Shown here: piece after piece, positions 15,150 through 24,012 of the stretch
How positions within the stretch are numbered: position 1 is the first letter of the stretch
Layout of the letters: every line of letters starts with the position of its first letter
Assembly: GCA_900545865.1 (NCBI GenBank)
Contig: URAN01000017.1
Span: 1 to 53,322 of the forward strand
Source of the DNA: an uncultured Eubacteriales bacterium
GTDB lineage: Bacteria > Bacillota > Clostridia > Monoglobales > Monoglobaceae
Reading direction: 5' to 3'
Length of the DNA stretch: 53,322 bases
Notes under the pieces: generated by a model
Databases searched by the model: none
What the model was told of the DNA's origin: nothing
What the model saw: the letters and a program-made list of their open reading frames with translations, nothing else
Position numbers and translations under genes: made by a program

Positions 15150-18100
15150 TCATCGGTCATTTGACACAACAATTATATCCGTTGTATCGCCGTATGACAT
15201 CCTCACAAACACATAATCTCCCGTTCGTATATCAGAATCGGAGGCCGTGTTCAAGGTCTTTTGACGTTTGTTATATTTATATACCCTCGCGCCCGACAGA
15301 GTAACCGTTCTCAGCCTTCCGAAATTGTTCGGACAGATAATAAGCTTGTCCGAGAACCTGTTTTTTACCTCACCGTAAGCCGTGTACAGCTCGCTGTAAT
15401 AATCGTTTTGGCTTATCGCGCCGTAATCGCCCGTGTTATGCTCATAAACGGTGTTGTTTTCAATCATATCTTCGGTTAAAAGCATTCTGAAACTTTTACA
15501 GTGGCTCTCCGAATCCGAATATTGTGGTATTGCCTCGCCGCCGTGAAAAGCAATATTTCCGTTCTTTGTATCCCGTGCTGCATAACCCGAAAGCCAGCCG
15601 TTTGTGTCGTCACTGCCGCCGTCATTGTCAAAATACACCGCGCTTTCCTGTCCGTTTGAATACACATCGAGCTTTAAGCACGCCTCGTCCTTGGAATTGT
15701 TAATCACCGAGCAATCCCTGATATATGCGATATTGTCATATGATTGAACCGACCTCTCGCGGCTTCCGTCCATAAACACGACCGCCGCACCGACAGTGTA
15801 TTTGTCCGAAACGTCATAAAGTCGCACGTTATATTCATAATCCGAAAAAAGGCTGTAACGGTTGCCCGTCCTGTATTTGTCCATATCTTTTATATCACTC
15901 GGAATGATAAACACGGGCGTCTGTTCACCGAGCTGATATATCGATGCAAACACGCATAATGCACCCGAATAATACTTGCACGGCTGTGCCGAAAAGTTCA
16001 GTGAAAATTCGTCGGCATCAATCGTACCGATATTCTCTTGTGCCGTTTCGATTTCGGCAATCTCGCCGCGGCTGTTTCTTTTGATTCTCAAAAGCTGAGG
16101 TGAAAGCATGGCAAGCTCTGTCACCGTCTTTGACGCGCCGTTGAGCTTTGTCCTGTCTGTCGCCGTCAAATCGGCAACTTCGTTCGCGGCGGTCAGCATT
16201 CTCAGTTTAACCTCGCCGCCGAACGCGTCATTGTCCGCCGCTCCGCACAGATACGCGTATTCATAACCGCCGCCGCACTCGATTGCAAAAATCTGACCGT
16301 TTATATCCGTATACGCCGTAATGTCCGCCCCGACTTTGATTTTTCCGCCGAGTGTTTTATAGTTCAAAACCGCCGTATATTCGCCTCTATCCGTTCCGAT
16401 TCTGTCCGAATCTCCGTCCTTGCCGAGATATGTTACCCTGCCTGTTACGGCAGTATTTCGGATTTTAATCAGCATTATCTCGCCGTCATCACTAATCGCC
16501 GCACAAATCACATCGCCCTTTGACACAGCGGCATCATCAATATCAGTTATTTCACCGTATGCCGTTATTATCACCTGTTCGGCATTGTCAAAATCGGGGT
16601 TGAATACACCGCCTTGTCTGTCTGTTACACCCTGTTTTAATCCTGCCGAATTCGCAGCAACATAATTCTTAAAATCCCATATCAGAATTGTATCCGCCGT
16701 TGAATTATTGTTTGCAATAAGCTCTAAATATCCGCTTTCGATGCTGATGCCGCCGCTGACCCCGACACGGCTTTTATACCTGCCGTTGTATACTATCCTG
16801 GTGTTCGCGCCAAGTGCCACGGTTCGCTCCCTGCCGTTTTCATCCTCATAATATATCCTTCGATTTTCCGTTTTGAGATACTTGTCCGCCGAAATCCTGC
16901 GCACAGTTCCGCCCTTCGGCTCAGCATAAATCAGTGTATTATCTTTTGTATACGCCGTCACATACCGGCCGAGCAAACCGCCGTATGCCGCGCCCCTGCC
17001 GATTTTTATATTGTCGCACGAATACTTTATACCATCTATCACCGCTTCGTCCGCGGCACACGCATTCTCGCTTATGATGCTCATCGCGCCGTATTCGGTA
17101 ACAACCCCCTCTGTCTTTTGAATGTTATGATAAATCGACAAGAGTGTTTCTCCGTCCTTTTTGAACTTTGCGTTATCGCCGAACGATATGTTATATACTG
17201 CCTTTGCCGCAAGGGCGTTTTGAATCATTACCGCCGCATCACCGCGGTTCATAGCCGTACTTTCATCGGATAGGTCAAGCCCGTCAAAAAGCTTTAGACG
17301 GTTCGCCGCTGAGCGGTATCCGCCGGGATAACCGCCGTCCGACTCTGCCGCCGCAGTGTACCCGAGAGCGCAAACCAAAATTTTCGCCGCCTCGATATAT
17401 GTCACCGTGTCATCGGGATTGAACCGTTTGTTCTCGTCACCGCTGATTATTCCCATATAATAAAGTGCACCGACCGCCCCCGATGCCCAATGTCCGACCG
17501 CCACATCAGTAAAAACTCTCTCGCCGTCCGCGCCTGTTTGTACATTCAATATCCTTGCGACAACCTGTGCCAGTTCGGCGCGGCTCAGCGAATCATAGGG
17601 TCTGAATTCGTATTTGTTGAATCCCTCAACAAAGCCGAGCGCACAGAGCTGTGCCGCCGCAGATTCATACAGTGTTCCGTCACAGTCGGCAAACCCGTAT
17701 CCGTCGTAACGATATGCATACGTGACCGATGCAAGCATCGGCGTCCATTCGACATCGGTCTTATCGCTGTAAATTATCTTTATATAATTATCATCATCGC
17801 CGAGATTCAAAAGCGAATAATTTACCGAAATCCACTTCCAGTCCTCGGCTTTGTCAATCTTTTTATCCGCAGAGACTTCGCGCCAATTCACGCCGTCCGA
17901 TGAGGTTTCGAACGTGAAATGCGGAATATTGTCGGTATACTTAAAATATGTATTGAATATCGGATATTTTATCTTTCTTAAATCTTTTCCGACATTTTTA
18001 TATACAACCCACTCGCGCGTGTTTGTGCTGCGCCTGAACATTGTATAATCGCTGCCATAGGCATAATAATCTTCCTCGGGTACGGTATAGGCAAACAAAT

Positions 18101-18302
18101 TCTCGCTATGCGTCTCACATTTTGAAAAATCCGCACAATCATCGATTATTTCCATTTCGTCATTCATAACATTGCCGACCGCCGTATCCTCCGCGGCTTT
18201 GTCACCATAACTGTCCGTATTAACGCCGTTCTCTGCCGCCGCCGATGATATTAAAAGCGCCGCAACGGCAAATATCGCACATATTCGTCTAAATACTCTC
18301 AC
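15150..18302 (-). CDS. Large SLH-domain cell-surface protein
   Basis: A 1050-residue secreted, wall-bound protein. Residues 1-23 form a signal peptide. Residues 52-197 form a beta-sandwich-like domain with SSDGVNW and EWTPML motifs; a similar domain lies in the neighbouring dockerin protein. SLH repeats follow at about 203-253 (FRPYDSLSRAEL), 263-313 (FTDVAVGHWASGAVGALYYM) and a degenerate third to about 366. The remaining 680 residues are beta-rich with no catalytic motif I recognise. SLH domains bind pyruvylated wall polymers. The start is GTG with AAAGGGAG before it. It lies 44 bases after the dockerin gene; the pair and the cohesin gene likely form an operon. Confidence 0.85.
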   Translation of the reverse strand: MRVFRRICAIFAVAALLISSAAAENGVNTDSYGDKAAEDTAVGNVMNDEMEIIDDCADFSKCETHSENLFAYTVPEEDYYAYGSDYTMFRRSTNTREWVVYKNVGKDLRKIKYPIFNTYFKYTDNIPHFTFETSSDGVNWREVSADKKIDKAEDWKWISVNYSLLNLGDDDNYIKIIYSDKTDVEWTPMLASVTYAYRYDGYGFADCDGTLYESAAAQLCALGFVEGFNKYEFRPYDSLSRAELAQVVARILNVQTGADGERVFTDVAVGHWASGAVGALYYMGIISGDENKRFNPDDTVTYIEAAKILVCALGYTAAAESDGGYPGGYRSAANRLKLFDGLDLSDESTAMNRGDAAVMIQNALAAKAVYNISFGDNAKFKKDGETLLSIYHNIQKTEGVVTEYGAMSIISENACAADEAVIDGIKYSCDNIKIGRGAAYGGLLGRYVTAYTKDNTLIYAEPKGGTVRRISADKYLKTENRRIYYEDENGRERTVALGANTRIVYNGRYKSRVGVSGGISIESGYLELIANNNSTADTILIWDFKNYVAANSAGLKQGVTDRQGGVFNPDFDNAEQVIITAYGEITDIDDAAVSKGDVICAAISDDGEIMLIKIRNTAVTGRVTYLGKDGDSDRIGTDRGEYTAVLNYKTLGGKIKVGADITAYTDINGQIFAIECGGGYEYAYLCGAADNDAFGGEVKLRMLTAANEVADLTATDRTKLNGASKTVTELAMLSPQLLRIKRNSRGEIAEIETAQENIGTIDADEFSLNFSAQPCKYYSGALCVFASIYQLGEQTPVFIIPSDIKDMDKYRTGNRYSLFSDYEYNVRLYDVSDKYTVGAAVVFMDGSRERSVQSYDNIAYIRDCSVINNSKDEACLKLDVYSNGQESAVYFDNDGGSDDTNGWLSGYAARDTKNGNIAFHGGEAIPQYSDSESHCKSFRMLLTEDMIENNTVYEHNTGDYGAISQNDYYSELYTAYGEVKNRFSDKLIICPNNFGRLRTVTLSGARVYKYNKRQKTLNTASDSDIRTGDYVFVRMSYGDTTDIIVVSNDR

Positions 18303-18346
18303 ATTACTCTCCCTTTCGGATTTATCGTTGTCAGGTCACGCCCGAA

Positions 18347-19702
18347 TCACCGTCGAGCATTTGCGGAATCGGCATCACCGTCCGCAGAACCCGATAAATC
18401 ACCCGAACCCGATTTATTGCTATCATCGGAATCCTCGGATTTATCTTCTGCATTATCGGGATCTTTTTCGTCATCACTCGGCCTTTTGTTAAAATCAACA
18501 TTGACATACCTCGCCGCATAGCACAAGTCAACAATATCAATTTTTCCGTCTTTGTCAACATCACAAAGTCGGTTTTCGGCATTTGCCGCCTTTCCGTAAT
18601 TTTCAAAGATAAAATCTATATCCGCCTGTGTGATTATGTTGTCACCGTCCGTGTCGCCCGGCAGAGCCGCGCACAGAGTAAAAGTTTTTTCCGCCGTAAG
18701 TTCGCCGCATTGCGCCCGAACCGTGAATTTTGTGCCCGGCTGCATATCCGCCGAAACGGTAAAAGTTCCGTCCGAATTAACTGTTACGGCATCGGGATTT
18801 TCCGTGCCTTGCGAATCATCCAAATCACCTGTTTCACCCGAACTCTCCGAATTTTCCGAATCATCCGAATCATCCGAATCATCCGAACTGTCGGGAACAC
18901 TGCTCCATAAAATTTCGGAATCACGCTCTAAACCGATTTGGTCGAGGACCCGACCCGAAAGGATATACTCGCGGCTGTCATACCGAGGTATAGCAATGCT
19001 TTCATCTGTATCAATCACTATTTCATAATCGAACGGCTCAGCGAACGTTGCGGACAACTCAATAAAATACGGATTCCACCAGTTTTGCAAATTCTTTTCT
19101 TCGCCCCATATAGCTTTGACATATCTCACGCCGCTGATTTGCTCTGCCGAATATATAAGCTCTGTCCACCTGTCGTCATAGGAATTTTCGGCCACATTAA
19201 CCTCTGCCGCCGTCCATACCTTGCCGTCCTTTGAAAACTCAAATTTCATCGGCGCAACATCTCCGGGTAAGTGCAGGCTTCTTGCGTCAAGCTCGCGTAT
19301 GTACGGAATCTCAAAAACTATCCACGCCTCACCGATTGCCCTGTCGCGGCGCAGCGCCGTGTCATACCCGTGCATATCCTGTTTTTCGCTGTCCTCGATT
19401 GTATAATCCTGAACATTAAAGTATTCGACCGCCTGTTTGATTGAATACGCTCTGTATCCGATTCCCGCGCCGCTGCCGCCCGAGCTTCCGCCGCTTTCGC
19501 CGCTTGTCGGCTGTCCGTCTTTGTCCGAATCTCCGTCGGTAATTTTGACCGAACTCTGACCGCCTCCGCCGCAGCCGATTGCGCCGTCGGCATTTGTATG
19601 CGACATTGTGTCGATTTGAATTTCCTCACCGAAAGCGGCAAGCGGAACAATCATTATTATTGCCGCCACCGCCGCACATATAAGCTTAAATGTACCTTTC
19701 AA
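18347..19702 (-). CDS. Dockerin type I protein with discoidin-like N-terminal domain
   Basis: A 451-residue secreted protein. Signal peptide 1-25, Gly/Ser-rich linker to about 82, beta-sandwich-like domain 85-222 (FSKDGKVWTAAEV, then NWWNPYFIEL), Ig-like part about 230-345 interrupted by an Asp/Ser tract, and a dockerin at about 349-401. The dockerin has two calcium loops, DTDGDNIITQAD and DVDKDGKIDIVD, as in type I dockerins that bind cohesins. A charged Ser/Asp tail follows. The start is TTG, six bases after GGGAGGTG, and only three bases after the stop of the cohesin-SLH gene, so translation is coupled. No glycosidase domain is visible, so it may be an adaptor or binding protein. Confidence 0.87.
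   Translation of the reverse strand: MKGTFKLICAAVAAIIMIVPLAAFGEEIQIDTMSHTNADGAIGCGGGGQSSVKITDGDSDKDGQPTSGESGGSSGGSGAGIGYRAYSIKQAVEYFNVQDYTIEDSEKQDMHGYDTALRRDRAIGEAWIVFEIPYIRELDARSLHLPGDVAPMKFEFSKDGKVWTAAEVNVAENSYDDRWTELIYSAEQISGVRYVKAIWGEEKNLQNWWNPYFIELSATFAEPFDYEIVIDTDESIAIPRYDSREYILSGRVLDQIGLERDSEILWSSVPDSSDDSDDSDDSENSESSGETGDLDDSQGTENPDAVTVNSDGTFTVSADMQPGTKFTVRAQCGELTAEKTFTLCAALPGDTDGDNIITQADIDFIFENYGKAANAENRLCDVDKDGKIDIVDLCYAARYVNVDFNKRPSDDEKDPDNAEDKSEDSDDSNKSGSGDLSGSADGDADSANARR
18847..18888. repeat. 9-bp tandem repeat inside the dockerin gene
   Basis: CCGAATCAT repeats three times perfectly (18856-18882) with degenerate copies on each side. It encodes the Asp/Ser tract of the dockerin protein. 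Copy number could vary by slippage. Confidence 0.8.
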
Positions 19703-19705
19703 GTC

Positions 19706-21013
19706 CTACACCTCCCGTTTGCTGTCGATAATCGTCTTTATTCTCGCTATCATTGCCGCCGCCTGTGCGCGCGTCATACTCTGTTTCGGTTCAAACCTGT
19801 TGTTATCGCTGCCGTTGATTATTTCCGATACATAAAGATCGCCGACCGCGCTCTTTGCATAATCCGAAATATCCGAGTTATCGTCAAACTCAGCCGATTC
19901 TCTCCGAACATCGAGTGCCGCTCCGCAATATTCGGCGAACCTTTTGATAATCACCGCTGCGTCCTCTCTTGTGATATTATCATCGGGTCTGAACATTCCG
20001 TCACTGCCCTTGACTATTCCCGATTGCGCAAGCCGCCTTACTGCGTCATAAAACCAGTCCGCCCGACTCACGTCCGAAAAGTCCGCATCCGCCGATTCAT
20101 CGGCATCGGTCCTTAAAATTCCGAAAAGCATCTTACAAAATTCGGCACGCGTAACCGCCGCATCGGGTCTGAACGTCTTATCATCAAAACCGTTGATTAT
20201 CCCCGATTTTGACATTGCCGCAATGCTCTCATACGCCCAATGCGACTTATCGAGGTCAACAAATTCCGTTTGTGCCGAATCGTCATTTTTATCATTGTCG
20301 GTGATGTTCTCGTCATCCGAAATATTCGGCTTGTCGGGTATCGGCGCGGTGGTAGAGGTTGTCTCTCCGCCGACCGAAAATCCGCCGCCTTTGCCGCCGC
20401 CACCGCCGGATGAACCGCCTGATTTTTTATCATTATCGGCTTTCGGGTCTTTGACCTCAACGCTTGTCAAAAGGCTTATACTTCCGCTTTCAAAATATGT
20501 CATATCCTCATACATCGACTTAAACGATTCAAGTTTAAATTCACAATTGCCGCCCGATTTTGCGGTGAACACGACCGTACAAACCGCACCGCTCGGCGTT
20601 ATGCCCTTCGCGGTCTGTCCGATTTCGTCATCACCCGATTCAACACCGCCGACCGCCGTTGCAACAACGCAAAGCCGTCCGTCCTCGTCCGTTATCTTTA
20701 TTATACCGTCCGCCGCCGCACCTTTTATTTCAACCCTGTCATATTTGAGTTTTTCGGCATCATAGCCGAGAAAGAACTCAAAGCCGTAGGCTTGCGCCTG
20801 CGGCTTTGTCGCAATATTCACATATACCGAATCACCGATGAGGATGTCCGTCACCGGCATCTCGGCTGTTGCCGAATATGAGTTCTCTGTCGGCACGGGT
20901 ACGGGCGGAATTTCCGCGGCGCATATCGATGTACCGCAAAACGCCGCCAAAGTCAGCGGAATACAAATCATCTTTTTTATATCCGTATTTCGGTTTCTTT
21001 TGTAAAAAAACAT
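19706..21013 (-). CDS. Cohesin plus three SLH domains: wall-anchored scaffold
   Basis: A 435-residue surface protein. A signal peptide ends near residue 33. Residues 52-186 form a cohesin-like domain (ILIGDSVYVNIATKPQAQAY, GFEFFLGYDAEKLKYDRV, TPSGAVCTVVFTAKSGG). A Gly-rich and acidic linker runs to about 248, then three SLH repeats at 250-300, 311-362 and 376-427 with TRAE, TRED and TRAQ motifs. The layout matches single-cohesin anchoring proteins of cellulosome-type systems, which hold dockerin proteins at the wall. Here the dockerin gene follows by three bases. GGGGAGG precedes the ATG. It lies 25 bases after the M18 aminopeptidase gene. Cohesin type (I, II or other) cannot be settled by eye. 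Confidence 0.85.
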   Translation of the reverse strand: MFFYKRNRNTDIKKMICIPLTLAAFCGTSICAAEIPPVPVPTENSYSATAEMPVTDILIGDSVYVNIATKPQAQAYGFEFFLGYDAEKLKYDRVEIKGAAADGIIKITDEDGRLCVVATAVGGVESGDDEIGQTAKGITPSGAVCTVVFTAKSGGNCEFKLESFKSMYEDMTYFESGSISLLTSVEVKDPKADNDKKSGGSSGGGGGKGGGFSVGGETTSTTAPIPDKPNISDDENITDNDKNDDSAQTEFVDLDKSHWAYESIAAMSKSGIINGFDDKTFRPDAAVTRAEFCKMLFGILRTDADESADADFSDVSRADWFYDAVRRLAQSGIVKGSDGMFRPDDNITREDAAVIIKRFAEYCGAALDVRRESAEFDDNSDISDYAKSAVGDLYVSEIINGSDNNRFEPKQSMTRAQAAAMIARIKTIIDSKREV

Positions 21014-21038
21014 TTCCGTCCTGCCTCCCCAAACAACA

Positions 21039-22454
21039 CTAAAAATTATTCTTATAAAATTCTCTATAGCCCTTGTATGTCATAAACACGTCAAGCTTGC
21101 TCGACAGCTCATACGGCGAATGCATTGACAAAAGCGCAACACCGGCGTCTATTACATCCATATCGAGGTTCGCAACGAACTGTGCAATCGTTCCGCCGCC
21201 GCCGCAGTCCACTTTTCCGAGTTCGCCTATCTGCCACTTTACGCCGCTATCGTTGAAAATTCTGCGGATTTTCGCCACAAGCTCTGCGCTCGCATCGCTT
21301 GCGCCGCCTTTTCCTCTCGAACCCGTGTATTTCGTCAGAGCAATACCGCCGCCGAATATCGGGCAATTTCTCTTGTCGCTCACCTCGGGATAGTTGGGGT
21401 CAAGCGCCGCACCGACATCCGCCGACAAACAGGTCGAATTTGTAAGCGCGTCGCGCAAAACGATGTCATTATAATTCTCGGCCATCATCGAACAAATCTT
21501 TGCAAGAACGTTCTCAAAACGGCGCGACTGCATACCCGTTGCGCCCATAGAACCAACTTCCTCTTTATCAACCAAAAGACAAATCGCGGTTTTTTGCGGC
21601 TTTTTGATGTCAAGTATCGCGCGCAAAGCCGTGTATGCGCACACTCTGTCGTCCTGTCCGTAACCGCCTATCATACTTCTGTCAAAGCCGACATCGCGAG
21701 CCGGATATGCCGGAACAACCTCAATTTCGCTGCTCAGCAAATCTTCTTCGCAAATATCATATTTTTCATTTAAAATTTTGAGGATATTGTGCTTTACGCC
21801 TTCTTTTATATCATCATCGTCACATCCGATGTTGCCGAGGACGATATTAAGGCTCTCACCGGCAATCGCCTCGCTCAGCTTTTTACCCGACTGTGCAACG
21901 GCAAGATGCGGCAAGAGGTCTGTTATACAAAATACGGGGTCGTTTTCGTCCTCGCCGACCGAAATCTTTATCTGAGTTCCGTCCGCAAGAGCCGCAACGC
22001 CGTGAATCGAAAGCGGCATTGTCGTCCACTGATACTTTTTGATTCCGCCGTAGTAATGCGTTTTAAAGAACGCAAAACCGCTGTCCTCATACAGGGGATT
22101 CGGCTTTAAATCAAGACGCGGCGAATCTATGTGCGCACCGACAAGGTTCACACCGTTTGAAATATCGTCCTTGCCTATTACCGCCGCAATAACGCCCTTG
22201 CCTCTGTTGACGGTGTATACCCTGTCACCCGCTTTCAGACTCGTTTTGCTTTCAAGAGCAACAAAGCCCGCCTTTGCCAATTCACGGCAGGTGCTGTCAC
22301 AAAATTCTCTCTCGGTTTTTGCCTCGTTTATAAACTGTCTGTAATCCTCACAAAAATCGAATATTTCCTTTTTTTGTGCGTCTGTCTGTTTTGCAAAAAC
22401 ATTCTCGTTTTTATAACCCAATTCACTTGTTTTGTCCGTTTTCTTTTCTGACAT
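21039..22454 (-). CDS. M18 family aminopeptidase
   Basis: A 471-residue zinc aminopeptidase of the M18 family, which removes N-terminal residues, often acidic, from peptides in the cytoplasm. Metal and catalytic motifs are present: HIDSPRLDLKP (His and Asp), DKEEVGSMGATGMQS (Glu pair), GYGQDDRVCAY and a late FGGGIALTKYTGS. The length is near the family norm. AAAGGATG lies before the ATG. It is followed closely by the cohesin-SLH gene, with no terminator seen, yet it lacks a signal peptide, so the linkage may be positional only. A terminator for the upstream transglycosylase (22515-22540) separates it from that gene. Confidence 0.9.
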   Translation of the reverse strand: MSEKKTDKTSELGYKNENVFAKQTDAQKKEIFDFCEDYRQFINEAKTEREFCDSTCRELAKAGFVALESKTSLKAGDRVYTVNRGKGVIAAVIGKDDISNGVNLVGAHIDSPRLDLKPNPLYEDSGFAFFKTHYYGGIKKYQWTTMPLSIHGVAALADGTQIKISVGEDENDPVFCITDLLPHLAVAQSGKKLSEAIAGESLNIVLGNIGCDDDDIKEGVKHNILKILNEKYDICEEDLLSSEIEVVPAYPARDVGFDRSMIGGYGQDDRVCAYTALRAILDIKKPQKTAICLLVDKEEVGSMGATGMQSRRFENVLAKICSMMAENYNDIVLRDALTNSTCLSADVGAALDPNYPEVSDKRNCPIFGGGIALTKYTGSRGKGGASDASAELVAKIRRIFNDSGVKWQIGELGKVDCGGGGTIAQFVANLDMDVIDAGVALLSMHSPYELSSKLDVFMTYKGYREFYKNNF

Positions 22455-22514
22455 AATATTACATCCTTTCTTTTATCCGTCTATATCTATTTTGGAATAT
22501 TTATAAAATTTTAT

Positions 22515-22540
22515 TACCGAAATTTGTTATTTCGGCGGTA
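22515..22540 (-). terminator. Terminator after the lytic transglycosylase gene
   Basis: On the minus strand TACCGCCGAAAT and ATTTCGGTA form a stem (with a CG bulge), followed by ATAAAATTTT. It ends the coaE-transglycosylase unit. Confidence 0.55.
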
Positions 22541-22544
22541 TTTT

Positions 22545-23174
22545 CTAATTAATGTTATAAAGCTCTTTGTACATCTGCTGTGCCTCAAGAACACGCCGCA
22601 CATAATTTTGTGTTTCCGAAAACGGGATGTTGACAAGCTTGCCGCTGCTGTCCGTGTTCTCATCACTCTCTATCCAGTCATCCGCATTGCCCGGGCCGCC
22701 GTTGTAAGCGGCAAGAGCGTTGCTGACGTGCTTGTACTTGCCTATCAGATAGTTCAGATAGTAACACCCGAGTTTTATATTTGTTTCGGGGTCAAAGAGC
22801 ATATCACTCGTATAATTTTTCATCTTAATCTTTTTGGCACAGTCCGATGCCGTTTCATCGGTAATCTGCATAAGCCCCTTTGCATCCGCCGATGATACCG
22901 CGTATACGTCAAAGTCGCTCTCGGTTCTGATTACACCGAAAACAAGACTCGGTTCAAGATTATATTCTTTTGCATACTTTTCAACAAAATGCTCATATTT
23001 TATCGGGTATTGGGTCTTTCTTATCCTGTCGGTAATCGAGCCGCTGCCTTTGGCTATAAACCATATCACCCCAATGACAACCGCCAAAAACAGGATAAAT
23101 ACCAAAAATCCCGCTCCACAGCCGCCGTGCCGTTTTGACGGCGCGCGCCGCGGCATATTTTGCACACTTCTCAT
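22545..23174 (-). CDS. Membrane-anchored lytic transglycosylase
   Basis: A 209-residue peptidoglycan lytic transglycosylase of the Slt/MltC type. One N-terminal membrane segment (residues about 22-42, FLVFILFLAVVIGVIWFI) anchors it facing outward. The SLT domain follows: PSLVFGVIRTESDFD with the catalytic Glu, SSADAKGLMQITDETA, LGCYYLNYLIGKY and ALAAYNGGPGNADDW. GGAGAG precedes the ATG. It lies 32 bases after coaE, a neighbour pair often seen in Clostridia. It cleaves glycan strands to 1,6-anhydro products, for example during growth or envelope assembly. Confidence 0.9.
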   Translation of the reverse strand: MRSVQNMPRRAPSKRHGGCGAGFLVFILFLAVVIGVIWFIAKGSGSITDRIRKTQYPIKYEHFVEKYAKEYNLEPSLVFGVIRTESDFDVYAVSSADAKGLMQITDETASDCAKKIKMKNYTSDMLFDPETNIKLGCYYLNYLIGKYKHVSNALAAYNGGPGNADDWIESDENTDSSGKLVNIPFSETQNYVRRVLEAQQMYKELYNIN

Positions 23175-23206
23175 AACAATGCTCTCCGTTCACCCGAAAG
23201 CTCGGG

Positions 23207-23806
23207 TTATCCGCCCGAACACAGGTTATCAAATATCGCTTTGACCTTTTGATAAAGGTCATCTAAATCCCCGTTATTTTCTATTGTGACATCCGCAAGT
23301 TCTCTGAGCCTTGCATCGCTTATCTGTTTGCCGATTCTCGCACGGGCTTGCTCCGCCGTGCAATTATCGCGCTCTGTCGTCCGCTTTATACGAATATCCG
23401 TATCCGCAACAACCGCAATGCTCAAATCAATGTCCATCGGGCATTCCGCCGAGAACAAAAGCGGTATCTCAACGCATACAAGCCGTACACCGTCCGCTCT
23501 TGCCGCCGCAATTTTCCGTTTGATTGAGTCATAGACGCGCCTGTGCGTTATCGAGTTCAAAAGCGCAAGTTTTTTATCATCCGAAAAGACAATGTCCGCA
23601 AGCCGCGCCCTATTGATTTCGCCGTTCTCTCCGACAATTCCGCTGCCGAACGCCCCGACAATCTCATCATATGCACAGCCGCCGCGCGCCATATTTTCGT
23701 GTGCAACGCTGTCTGCACTTATCGTCCTTGCGCCGAGCCGCGCAAACTCATTCGTGACCGTACTCTTGCCCGAGCCGATACCGCCCGTAACAGCTATAAC
23801 TTTCAT
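23207..23806 (-). CDS. coaE: Dephospho-CoA kinase
   Basis: A 199-residue kinase for the last step of coenzyme A synthesis, phosphorylating the 3'-OH of dephospho-CoA. It has the P-loop GGIGSGKST at residues 8-16, the SADSVAHENM segment that follows in CoaE proteins, and CVEIPLLFSAECPMDIDLSI near the middle with RTTERDNCTAEQARARI as the lid. The ATG at 23806 lies six bases after GGAG; an upstream in-frame extension has no separate site. The transglycosylase gene follows. Confidence 0.95.
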   Translation of the reverse strand: MKVIAVTGGIGSGKSTVTNEFARLGARTISADSVAHENMARGGCAYDEIVGAFGSGIVGENGEINRARLADIVFSDDKKLALLNSITHRRVYDSIKRKIAAARADGVRLVCVEIPLLFSAECPMDIDLSIAVVADTDIRIKRTTERDNCTAEQARARIGKQISDARLRELADVTIENNGDLDDLYQKVKAIFDNLCSGG

Positions 23807-23896
23807 TATAATCTCCATTCCGCTGCCCTGTGTTGGCACAAAAAGTAAATTAAATATCTCTTATCGACAGGGCAAGGAATGACAAGAGATTATTAC

Positions 23897-23942
23897 GCCC
23901 ATGTGCATTTCTTCGCGTATGCGAAGAAAATTTTGCACGGGC
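23897..23942. repeat. Long interrupted palindrome in the coaE-proC gap
   Basis: GCCC, GTGCA and TTCTTCGC on the left match GCGAAGAA, TGCAC and GGGC on the right around loop GTAT. Together with the palindrome at 23962-23988 it fills most of the 206-base gap between proC and coaE. No T-run follows, so termination is not obvious. Confidence 0.6.
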
Positions 23943-23961
23943 AATTAAATCTGCCGGAGGC

Positions 23962-23988
23962 ATAACGTGAAAGGAACTTTCACGTTAT
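23962..23988. repeat. Perfect 12-bp palindrome with 3-base loop
   Basis: ATAACGTGAAAG and CTTTCACGTTAT flank GAA. The stem is perfect but lacks a T-run on either side. It lies 24 bases beyond the proC stop and could be an mRNA 3' end stabiliser or a REP-like element. Confidence 0.6.
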
Positions 23989-24012
23989 ATCTCTCACTTT
24001 TAAATCGGATTC

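Noticed and set aside
18840..18890. Short regular repeats that look CRISPR-like
   Set aside because: The unit is 9 bases with no spacers and lies in frame inside the dockerin gene.
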